64,000 nucleotides of DNA, taken from contig NZ_BMPO01000006.1 of assembly GCF_014647635.1 (NCBI RefSeq), forward strand, positions 233,583-297,582. The letters run 5' to 3'. Of this stretch, positions 27,132 to 34,463 are shown piece by piece (the stretch's first letter is position 1; each line of letters begins with the position of its first letter). The notes below the pieces were generated by a model. It saw nothing but the letters and a program-made list of their open reading frames with translations, ran no database searches and had not been told where the DNA came from. This DNA is from Pseudomonas matsuisoli (lineage in GTDB: Bacteria; Pseudomonadota; Gammaproteobacteria; Pseudomonadales; Pseudomonadaceae). The position numbers were made by a program, and so were the translations under genes.

Positions 27132-27617
27132 TCAGGCAAAGGCTGGCAACGGTCCCAATTTGCCCCGGTGATAGATCATCGGGATTGGCGGCTCTTCCGG
27201 CAAAATCAGGTTCTTGACAGCGCCGACCATAATGGCGTGATCGCCACCATCGTACTCGCGCCACAACTCACACTCGATGATTGCAGTTGCGCCAGCCAGC
27301 AATGGGTTACCCAGTTCACTGAGCTCCCACTCGATGCCTTGTGCCTTTTCCTTGCCCTTTTTGGCGAATGCATAGGCTTCTGCCTGTTGCTCGCCGGAAA
27401 GCAAGTGAATTGCAAAACGCTTACTGTCGCGCAGCACTGGGTACGAGTCTGAGGTGTAGTTCGGACAGAACAGCACCAAGGCCGGCTCGAGCGACAAGGC
27501 GCTGAAGGCACTCGCGGTCAAACCAACGATGCCACCGTCGCTGTCGAGCGTAGTGATGACGGTTACACCGGACGGGAACGCGCCCATTACGGATTTATAG
27601 AGGCTCGGATCGATCAT
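27132..27617 (-). CDS. Flavin reductase (HpaC/RutF-like)
   Basis: 161 residues of the flavin-reductase-like split-barrel family: MGAFPSGVTVITTLDSDG, GLTASAFSALSLEPALVLFC and the late YHRGKLGPLP. These enzymes reduce FMN with NAD(P)H and hand FMNH2 to an oxygenase. The only candidate partner in the window is the luciferase-like monooxygenase at 16.8-17.8 kb, an analogue of the TgnA/TgnB and PyrE/PyrA pairs. It starts 7 bases after the aldehyde dehydrogenase stop. Confidence 0.92.
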   Translation of the reverse strand: MIDPSLYKSVMGAFPSGVTVITTLDSDGGIVGLTASAFSALSLEPALVLFCPNYTSDSYPVLRDSKRFAIHLLSGEQQAEAYAFAKKGKEKAQGIEWELSELGNPLLAGATAIIECELWREYDGGDHAIMVGAVKNLILPEEPPIPMIYHRGKLGPLPAFA

Positions 27618-27624
27618 GTTGTTG

Positions 27625-29106
27625 TTACCTCATTACAAACGGATCAGGCATTGGTGCTTGGGACAAATTGATCCAGACGGTCTTCAATTCGGTGTACGCA
27701 AGCACCGAATCGATCCCGCTTTCGCGGCCGTAACCGCTGTTGCCAAAGCCACCGATTGGCGCCATGGCGGATACCGCGCGGTAGGTATTCACCCAGATGA
27801 TTCCGGAACGCACGTCACGGGCGAGGCGATGCGCACGCCCCAAGTCACGAGTCCAGATACCTGCAGCCAGGCCGAATTGGGAGTCGTTGGCGAGCTCGAG
27901 TGCTTCCGTCTCATCCTTGAACCGAATGACTGACGCCACGGGGCCGAACACTTCTTCCTGCATGATGGTCATCGAATGGCGATCGCATTCGAACAGCGTG
28001 GGTTCGTAGAACCAGCCGCCTGCTTGACCTTCCGCGCGCTTGCCGCCCATTCGCAACTTCGCGCCTTCGGCCTTTGCTGCCTCGACCAAGCCCTCGATGA
28101 CACCGAGCTGCTGAGCCGTAGCAATTGGGCCCATTTCACTGGCATCGTCTTGTGGATTGCCGATCCGAATGCGCTTGGCGCGCTCGATCAGACGCTCGAC
28201 GAATGCATCGTAAATCTCGTCTTGGATTAACAGCCGCGAACCTGCGACGCAGCTCTGCCCAGAGGCGGCATAGATGCCTGCGACCACGCCATTGACGGCG
28301 CTATCAAGATCCGCATCGGCAAAAATGATGTTCGGCGACTTGCCGCCGAGTTCCAGCGACAACTTGGCGAAATTCGCTGCACTTGCCTTGACGACATGGC
28401 GCGCCGTCGCCGCACCACCCGTGAAGGCAATCTTGCGCACCAACGGATGGCTGGTCAGGGCCGCGCCCGTGGTCGGTCCGAAGCCCGTAACCACGTTGAG
28501 GACGCCGGCTGGAAAGCCGGCCTCTAACGCTAAACGCGCTAGTTCCAGGATTGTTGCCGAGGCATGCTCGGACGGTTTCAAAACCACCGTATTGCCAGCA
28601 GCCAATGCCGGAGCAACCTTGATGGCCGTAAGGTAAAGCGGGCTATTCCAAGGAATGATGCCTGCCACGACACCCAAAGGCTCATGGACGGTGTAGGCGA
28701 ACATGTCCGGCTTATCCAGCGGCAAGGTGCCGCCTTCAAGCTTGTCGGCCAAGCCTGCGGTGTAATGGAAGAACTCTGGCAAATAGCCTACCTGGCCCCG
28801 CGTCTCGCGGATCAATTTGCCGTTATCGCGACTTTCTAGCTGCGCCAGGGCTTCCTTGTTTTCGGCAATGAGGTCGCCTAAGCGACGCAAAAGCTTGCCG
28901 CGTGCGGTCGCGGAAAGTCCACGCCAGCTTGGATTATCGAAGGCCCGCTGCGCCGCAGTAACGGCGCGCTCGACGTCAGCCTCTCCTGCATCTGGAAGCA
29001 CCGCCCAAGGCTGGGCGAGCGCTGGGTCCAGGCTTTCGAACGTCGCGCCTGACTCGGCATCGACCCACTGCCCGTCGATACACATCTGATAGCGTGAAAG
29101 CGTCAT
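27625..29106 (-). CDS. Aldehyde dehydrogenase of the ring-cleavage cluster
   Basis: 493 residues from ATG 29106, which overlaps the hydrolase stop (ATGA) and has an AGGGG site; a longer frame lies inside the hydrolase gene. NAD-dependent aldehyde dehydrogenase motifs: GIIPWNSPLYLTAIKVAPAL, ELGGKSPNIIFADADLD and YAASGQSCVAGSRL with the catalytic Cys. In trigonelline degradation an aldehyde dehydrogenase (TgnC) oxidises the ring-opened hydroxy-butyrolactone or semialdehyde, and this gene is the best candidate for such a step (inference). Confidence 0.92.
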   Translation of the reverse strand: MTLSRYQMCIDGQWVDAESGATFESLDPALAQPWAVLPDAGEADVERAVTAAQRAFDNPSWRGLSATARGKLLRRLGDLIAENKEALAQLESRDNGKLIRETRGQVGYLPEFFHYTAGLADKLEGGTLPLDKPDMFAYTVHEPLGVVAGIIPWNSPLYLTAIKVAPALAAGNTVVLKPSEHASATILELARLALEAGFPAGVLNVVTGFGPTTGAALTSHPLVRKIAFTGGAATARHVVKASAANFAKLSLELGGKSPNIIFADADLDSAVNGVVAGIYAASGQSCVAGSRLLIQDEIYDAFVERLIERAKRIRIGNPQDDASEMGPIATAQQLGVIEGLVEAAKAEGAKLRMGGKRAEGQAGGWFYEPTLFECDRHSMTIMQEEVFGPVASVIRFKDETEALELANDSQFGLAAGIWTRDLGRAHRLARDVRSGIIWVNTYRAVSAMAPIGGFGNSGYGRESGIDSVLAYTELKTVWINLSQAPMPDPFVMR

Positions 29107-29954
29107 GCGACGATCCCCTTTGCTCTGTCCTGCAGGCAATCGGCCCGCAAAAGAAAATCCAGCAATAGTTGATTGACCAGGCGCGGCGATTCGACCGGCA
29201 TCATGTGCCGCTGCTCTTCGAGCACCACCGCTTGCGCACCAGGAATTCGCTTTGCCAATCCGCGCGCCATTTCCGGCGTCGACCCAGGATCGAGCTCGCC
29301 CGTCGCGATCAGCGTCGGCACTGCAATACGGTGCAGCTCGTCGGCGCCGTACATATCCTGCGTGGCGAACAGCGAATAAGTTGTCAAGTAACCCTGATGG
29401 TCGTTATTCGCTAACGTTTCCCGGATAGCACTCACCTGCGCAGGGTTCGCGCCTTGGTACTCCAGGCTGAACCAGCGCTTGAGCGCGGCTTCGGCATTTG
29501 CGTCAGGACCGTGCTCGGCAGCTTGCGCCGTCCGGGCGATCACGCCTGCGCTTTGCTCAGGAGAGCGATTGAAAACGCTGTTGAGCACAACAAGCGAGGA
29601 AATGCGATCGGGATGGCGCAGTGCAAATGCACGCGCGACCAGGCCGCCCATCGAGAAACCAATCACTCCAGCTTGCTCGATACCCAAATGATCGAGAAGC
29701 TCGACCAACTGATCGGCGTACCCTTCTAGACCACAATCGCCACTCGGACGCGGGCTTTCGCCGTGCCCCAGCATGTCGTATGTGACGACCTGAAAGTGCG
29801 GCGCCAGGCCGACGACCTGCCCGCCCCACATGTCCTTGTTGAGACCCACGCCATGAATGAGCACGACTGGGCTACCTTGCCCCGTGACTCTATAGCTGGT
29901 CTGGTTAGGCGTACGCTCGGCGCTGGGCCCGATCATGTCGATGCTCCTGCTCAC
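29103..29954 (-). CDS. Alpha/beta hydrolase (candidate amidohydrolase of a ring-opened intermediate)
   Basis: 283 residues. Alpha/beta-hydrolase features: oxyanion segment VVLIHGVGLNKDMW, nucleophile elbow GFSMGG, Asp in TGELDPGSTP and His in EEQRHMMP. Relatives include PcaD, RutD, NicD (N-formylmaleamate deformylase) and the amide-cleaving TgnD. In this setting it may hydrolyse an N-methylformamido-methylene intermediate, releasing methylamine and formate. It overlaps both neighbouring genes by four bases, so it is tightly cotranslated with DUF1185 and the aldehyde dehydrogenase. Confidence 0.92.
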   Translation of the reverse strand: MSRSIDMIGPSAERTPNQTSYRVTGQGSPVVLIHGVGLNKDMWGGQVVGLAPHFQVVTYDMLGHGESPRPSGDCGLEGYADQLVELLDHLGIEQAGVIGFSMGGLVARAFALRHPDRISSLVVLNSVFNRSPEQSAGVIARTAQAAEHGPDANAEAALKRWFSLEYQGANPAQVSAIRETLANNDHQGYLTTYSLFATQDMYGADELHRIAVPTLIATGELDPGSTPEMARGLAKRIPGAQAVVLEEQRHMMPVESPRLVNQLLLDFLLRADCLQDRAKGIVA

Positions 29955-30538
29955 TTGGCTTCGGCGGCCAACTCTTCCAAATCGATGTAACGGTTGCCGA
30001 TACGCGGATGCAGACGGCCACCGTCAGCAGCACCTAGCACAACGACGATTTCGTCTGCCCGCGGTGCGTCTTCGATCTGCATCTCAAGCGTGATGTAGTG
30101 AGAACGCAGGCCTTCATCATCCTTGTGCATCATTGGGATTTGAATGGACGTACCAGGACCGCCACGCTTGTTGGTGAAGCTCAGGTAGCTCTTGGCCTGA
30201 ACCGCTTCGCGGTAGTGGTTGCCAAAACGCAGCGTGTGAATGACAGCGGACGCGTGCTCGATCTCACCATCAGCGCCAACCACCGCCGCCTTGCCGTATG
30301 CTTCGATACGCGCGGCGCCACCAATGGCTGCGGTCAAACGCTCGACCATCAAAGCGCCCAGTTCGGAGCAATTGCCCTTGATGACAGGCTTGAGGTCTTC
30401 AACGAAGCCCTGACCTACCCATGGGTTCTTGATGACGACAGCCAGACCGACCATCTTCACTGGCTTATCGGTTGCCTTGCCACCTTCGATCAGCGTTTCT
30501 TCTACGTAACTGACGATCTTGCGGATCTCGAAGCCCAT
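29951..30538 (-). CDS. Amino acid synthesis family protein (DUF1185, AA_synth)
   Basis: 195 residues from ATG 30538 (start MGFEIRKIVSYVEETL), which follows a G-rich site; an ATG 15 bases upstream is possible. The GxxIRKIVxxVE start, KNPWVGQGFVEDL, GNHYREAVQAKSYL and the C-terminal PRIGNRYIDL segments are typical of DUF1185. Structures of this family are reported to resemble the Bacillus chorismate mutase fold; no reaction is established. As first gene of the operon with the hydrolase, aldehyde dehydrogenase, reductase, GabD and CMD genes, it probably catalyses or supports a step of that pathway. Confidence 0.9.
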   Translation of the reverse strand: MGFEIRKIVSYVEETLIEGGKATDKPVKMVGLAVVIKNPWVGQGFVEDLKPVIKGNCSELGALMVERLTAAIGGAARIEAYGKAAVVGADGEIEHASAVIHTLRFGNHYREAVQAKSYLSFTNKRGGPGTSIQIPMMHKDDEGLRSHYITLEMQIEDAPRADEIVVVLGAADGGRLHPRIGNRYIDLEELAAEAK

Positions 30539-30569
30539 GATAGCCCCCTGCATTGTTGGTTTCGGTATT

Positions 30570-30581
30570 ATGGTATACCAG
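30570..30581. promoter_or_regulatory. GntR-type operator upstream of the DUF1185 operon
   Basis: ATGGTATACCAG, containing the perfect core palindrome TGGTATACCA, 32 bases before the DUF1185 start. It would control the whole six-gene operon down to the CMD gene. Confidence 0.7.
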
Positions 30582-30782
30582 ATTCCAAGATATGCAACTG
30601 TTTATGAATAGTTGCCGCAGGCCAGTGAACACGGGCCCTCACTAAAAGCCTATGCAGGCATCGTGTACCGCGATCAACCCTGCGTTGGAGACTCGCCATA
30701 GGCGTTCGCGCGGCCAAAATTAAGGATTTGAACCCGCGCTAAAAGCGATCCAGTAGCAAAACTCCCGTACCGCGCGCTTGAC

Positions 30783-30804
30783 GTGTAAAACGATCGCTTT
30801 ACAC
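30783..30804. promoter_or_regulatory. Palindromic operator before the TetR gene
   Basis: 22-bp inverted repeat with 7-base arms GTGTAAA/TTTACAC around a near-symmetric centre. It ends seven bases before the tetR ATG. It is a likely autoregulatory site for the TetR-MFS operon. Confidence 0.7.
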
Positions 30805-30811
30805 TCGAGCC

Positions 30812-31360
30812 ATGGACAAGCACAACGCAATCGTCGTCGGCGCAGCCGACGTTTTTGAAACCGAGGGTTTCCGCGGGATCGGCATTGACCGGATCATCGC
30901 GTCTTCCGGCGTGTCGACACGTACGCTGTACAAGCACTTCGGCTCTCGTGACGGCCTGGTCATTGAAGTGCTCCGAGCGCGCCACGCCGCTTTCATGGAG
31001 CAACTCGCCGCTGATTCCAGTGCAGCCAACCCCATCGCGCACCTCTTCGATACGCTACGACACTGGATCGAGGGCCGTGGTGCTCGCGGGTGCATGCTGC
31101 TACGCGCCCGAAGCGAGTACGCCTCCGCATGTGAAGAGATCGTGTCGCTCGTTCATCAGCAGAAAGACGAATTCCGCGCCGATGTGGCCAAGCGTGTTCG
31201 CCACTGCCTTGGTCGAGATGACGCTACGCTCACTATGCAGATCTGGCTGATATTCGAAGGCGCGACCGCAGGCGCCAGCGTCGCGGGTGCCTCGGTCATC
31301 GAAGATGCCAAGCAGGCCGCCTTAGTGCTCATTTGCACGGCTAGGGACCGCGCCTCATGA
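30812..31360 (+). CDS. TetR-family transcriptional regulator
   Basis: 182 residues. The N-terminal helix-turn-helix reads AADVFETEGFRGIGIDRII...SGVSTRTLYKHFGSRDGL, with the usual TLYKHF recognition-helix motif. The C-terminal half is a helical ligand-binding domain. The operator palindrome sits directly before its start. It overlaps the MFS gene by four bases, indicating control of that exporter. Confidence 0.93.
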   Translation: MDKHNAIVVGAADVFETEGFRGIGIDRIIASSGVSTRTLYKHFGSRDGLVIEVLRARHAAFMEQLAADSSAANPIAHLFDTLRHWIEGRGARGCMLLRARSEYASACEEIVSLVHQQKDEFRADVAKRVRHCLGRDDATLTMQIWLIFEGATAGASVAGASVIEDAKQAALVLICTARDRAS

Positions 31361-32502
31361 AAGGCATTAATCTGGTTGCCGCAGCCTTCGCACTGACGGC
31401 GCTGTCGTATGGCCTGGCGCGGTTCGCGTACGGACTGTTCCTCCCCCAGATTCGCGAGGACCTTGCGCTTAGCGTGCTTGCATCGGGATGGATTGGCGGA
31501 GGTGCCTTCGCGGCCTATTGCCTGGGAATTGGCTTCACCTTCGCCGCCAGCGGAAAAATCGCCCCACGGATGATCGCCCTGTTCGCCGGCGTTGCTGCGA
31601 CCGCAGGCATGGCGATCGTCACGATTGCCGCGTCAGGCTGGGTTCTGGGCATTGGTATCGCACTCGCCGGGTTGAGTTCGGGCTTGGCGTCGCCGCCCCT
31701 CGCGTCGGCGGTGTCCCGACAATTCCGTGAAAGCGAGCGGCCCAAGGCGAACGGCACCATCAACGCGGGCACCGCCGTCGGCATCGTTTTTTCCGGGATA
31801 GCCGCGCTAATGGCAACTGGGTCGTGGCGCGAACTCTATACACTGTTCGCGCTGATCGGCGCCGGGGTGTCGGTTTGGCTGTGGCTTGCTCTTCCACCCG
31901 GTACCTACGGTGAAAACAATAGGGGCTTTTCATTTGCAGTGCTGAAACGCGACGGCGTACTCACCCTCTGCCTGAGCGCGTTCGTCGCGGGCGTATCCAG
32001 CACGGCGGTGTGGACGTTCGGCGCCAACATCCTGCGCGGCGATTTTGGATTTTCCACCACTCAAATTGCCTGGGCCTGGATCGTCTTGGGCGCCGTAGGC
32101 GTCGCAGGCTCGTTGACAGGCGTCCTCACGCATCGCTACGGCACCTTATGTATTCATGCGTGGGCGTTGCTTGGTATTGGCGCGGGGACTTTGGGGCTTG
32201 CCGCCACGTCCATCTCTGATGCCTATGGATTCGCTGCCATGGGGCTGTTCGGCATGGCCTACATCATCTCGACGGGAACCTATCTAATACAGGGCATCGA
32301 GCTACTTCCCGATCAGCCCGACCTCGGCCTAGGTATCCCGTTCCTAATGCTTGCCCTCGGTCAGACACTAGGCACGCCGCTGTTTGGTGCGACGCTGGAG
32401 GCCGTCGGCACGCTTGGTGCGCTATGCATCTTTGCCATGGCCGCCGGCTGCGCTGGCGCGATTCGCCCACGGCAGGCGATGCGCGATTCCGTCCCACATT
32501 AA
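31357..32502 (+). CDS. MFS transporter, YbfB/YjiJ family
   Basis: 381 residues with about twelve transmembrane helices. The start LVAAAFALTALSYGLARFAY and the loop RQFRESERPKANGTINAGTA are typical of the YbfB/YjiJ branch of the major facilitator superfamily. The substrate is unknown; a TetR partner suggests efflux of a toxic compound. Translationally coupled to tetR. Confidence 0.9.
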   Translation: MKGINLVAAAFALTALSYGLARFAYGLFLPQIREDLALSVLASGWIGGGAFAAYCLGIGFTFAASGKIAPRMIALFAGVAATAGMAIVTIAASGWVLGIGIALAGLSSGLASPPLASAVSRQFRESERPKANGTINAGTAVGIVFSGIAALMATGSWRELYTLFALIGAGVSVWLWLALPPGTYGENNRGFSFAVLKRDGVLTLCLSAFVAGVSSTAVWTFGANILRGDFGFSTTQIAWAWIVLGAVGVAGSLTGVLTHRYGTLCIHAWALLGIGAGTLGLAATSISDAYGFAAMGLFGMAYIISTGTYLIQGIELLPDQPDLGLGIPFLMLALGQTLGTPLFGATLEAVGTLGALCIFAMAAGCAGAIRPRQAMRDSVPH

Positions 32503-32542
32503 ACGTACACATCTCATCGACCGGCCGATAACTGGTGAAAAG

Positions 32543-32572
32543 TCCTCATCAACCCATACAAGTTGGTGAGGA
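32543..32572. repeat. Inverted repeat between MFS and SDR genes
   Basis: Arms of 11 bases, TCCTCATCAAC and GTTGGTGAGGA, pair with one G-T and are separated by eight bases. With no T run it may be an operator for the SDR gene or an mRNA hairpin after the MFS gene. Confidence 0.4.
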
Positions 32573-32630
32573 TTCTGTCGCGGCGGATACCTGGATAGGA
32601 TAAGGCTTCCATCCATACCGGGAGACAGAC

Positions 32631-33458
32631 ATGGCAAAGACATGGTTGATCACAGGTACATCGTCCGGCCTTGGTCGCGTGCTGGCGGAGCGTGCTCTAG
32701 CGCGCGGCGATCGCGTCATTGGAACCGTACGCAAGCCGAGCGCACTGGATGACCTGAAAGCACGCTACCCAGAGCAGTTGCACGTGCTTGAACTCGAACT
32801 CACCCGTACCGAGGCCATTCGCGAATGCGTAAAAGCGGCATTCGAGCACGCCGGAGACATCGACTACATTGTCAGCAATGCCGGGTACGGCCTGCTCGGC
32901 GCCGCCGAAGAGCTAAGTGATGAGCAGATCGAGCAGCAACTGGCGACCAACCTTGTGGGTAGCATTCAACTCATCCGCGCTGTGCTTCCCTATCTACGGC
33001 GTCAAGGCGGCGGACGGATCGTGCAGGTCTCCTCCGAAGGCGGCCAAATTGCGTACCCCGGCTTTAGCCTCTATCACGCCAGCAAATGGGGCATCGAAGG
33101 GTTCATCGAAGCCGTCTCGCAGGAAGTAGCGGCGTTCGGTATCGACTTCATCCTGGCCGAGCCTGGCCCGACCGAGACGCAGTTTGGCGCGAGCGTCAAT
33201 TACGCAGATCCGCATCCCGACTACGCCGGAACGCCTGCTGACGAGGTTCGCAGTGGGTTGAAGTCAGGAGGATTCAAACTGAAGGGCGACGCCGAGCGCA
33301 CCGTGGACGCGATGCTGCGCGCTATCGACCAAACCAAGCCGCCCTTCCGCCTTCCCCTCGGCAGCGTGGCCTACGAGAACATCCATGCGGCGCTAACGAC
33401 ACGCTTACAGGCGCTGGAAGCCTATAAGAGCGAAGCGCACTCCGCGGATAAAGTGTAG
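32631..33458 (+). CDS. Short-chain dehydrogenase/reductase
   Basis: 275 residues. Classical SDR motifs: TGTSSGLG cofactor loop, SNAGYG (the NNAG position), catalytic Ser in QVSSEGGQIA, and YHASK with catalytic Tyr and Lys. Arg17 after the glycine motif fits NADP use. The substrate is unknown. It is monocistronic, convergent with the hydratase gene. Confidence 0.92.
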   Translation: MAKTWLITGTSSGLGRVLAERALARGDRVIGTVRKPSALDDLKARYPEQLHVLELELTRTEAIRECVKAAFEHAGDIDYIVSNAGYGLLGAAEELSDEQIEQQLATNLVGSIQLIRAVLPYLRRQGGGRIVQVSSEGGQIAYPGFSLYHASKWGIEGFIEAVSQEVAAFGIDFILAEPGPTETQFGASVNYADPHPDYAGTPADEVRSGLKSGGFKLKGDAERTVDAMLRAIDQTKPPFRLPLGSVAYENIHAALTTRLQALEAYKSEAHSADKV

Positions 33459-33538
33459 GCCTGACCGTAGCACATCAGCCATGAGGCGCGTGGTGACACC
33501 GCCCCATGGCGGGTGAATCCAGAATCCGCGCCCGTGCC

Positions 33539-34324
33539 TTACAGCGAAAACGTCAATTCATGACCGAAATAACGCACCGACAGCGTATGGCCCGCACCTT
33601 CGATATCGAACGGCTCGCACATCGCGCCGCTGGAGACGATGTCTCCTGCACGTAGCGTCTCGCCTCGCTCCGCCGCATGGGCGTAAAGCTCCGCAAGGGA
33701 GTTCAACGGATCGGTAGCGGTTTCACCAAACAGCCCTTTGGCTTTGGGCGCGCCGTCCAAATGCACCACCGCTGTTTCTGCCAAAGTGCGCAGCACCTCG
33801 CGGTCAAGCCCGGCACAGGCATTCGCACCTACGACCAAGGCCTCAAATCCCACGTTATCGCCCGTGAAGCTTGGCCAACCGACCGTTTTGCGGTCGACGA
33901 ACCGCGAGCGCACCACTTCGAATGTCAGGCACGTCGCGCGAATATCGTAGGGCTGTATCTCCCGCCCCGGCTGGGGAGGCAGGTCACGAGCCAGGGTGAA
34001 CGCGATCTCGCACTCAATGGTAAGGGTCGTTGGCGACGGCAGGCTCAGGTGCGCGCCGCTGGCGTGAATACGCGCCTTATCCAACTGGCCCACCAGTGGC
34101 CGAGACAGCCCTGCACCGCGCATGGCCGCAGGGCTTCCGACGCCAAGTTTCCATCCACCGCGCGCGCCGCCCGCGGCCTTGAAAAAGGCGTCCTGCACGT
34201 CGTAGCCCTGCTCAAGCGTTTCCGGACGAAGCGCCTCGGACAAGGCGTTCAGCAGGTCGCCGGTTTTCCAGGCGTCGAGAAGTAAGGTTGCAGGGGCGGC
34301 AGGATCGAACGGCAGGGTCGGCAT
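33539..34324 (-). CDS. 2-keto-4-pentenoate hydratase family protein (MhpD-like)
   Basis: 261 residues of the fumarylacetoacetate-hydrolase/hydratase fold: WKLGVGSPAAMR, IECEIAFTLARDLP (metal-binding Glu pair) and VGFEALVVGANA. MhpD-type enzymes hydrate 2-hydroxypentadienoates or decarboxylate oxo-acids. It is the last gene of the leftward aminoethylphosphonate cluster, separated by 139 bases from the FAD oxidoreductase. Its role there is unclear, and it may be an independent gene. Confidence 0.88.
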   Translation of the reverse strand: MPTLPFDPAAPATLLLDAWKTGDLLNALSEALRPETLEQGYDVQDAFFKAAGGARGGWKLGVGSPAAMRGAGLSRPLVGQLDKARIHASGAHLSLPSPTTLTIECEIAFTLARDLPPQPGREIQPYDIRATCLTFEVVRSRFVDRKTVGWPSFTGDNVGFEALVVGANACAGLDREVLRTLAETAVVHLDGAPKAKGLFGETATDPLNSLAELYAHAAERGETLRAGDIVSSGAMCEPFDIEGAGHTLSVRYFGHELTFSL

Positions 34325-34463
34325 GAGGACTCCAATAGAGGGTTGGCGTGAGCGTGACTAAGCGAAGCGTAATCCACCATCACCGCCGTAGGAACCGCTG
34401 TAGACGTTTGCCACGCATGGGCCTGCGCGCGAAACGGTCCCTTGCGATGATTGATGGCGCTGC

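Noticed and set aside
15131-30538. Uracil (Rut) pathway: LLM oxygenase, RutF-like reductase, RutD-like hydrolase and NCS1 permease
   Set aside because: RutB-like isochorismatase and RutC-like proteins are absent, while two aldehyde dehydrogenases, a CMD protein and DUF1185, foreign to Rut, are present.
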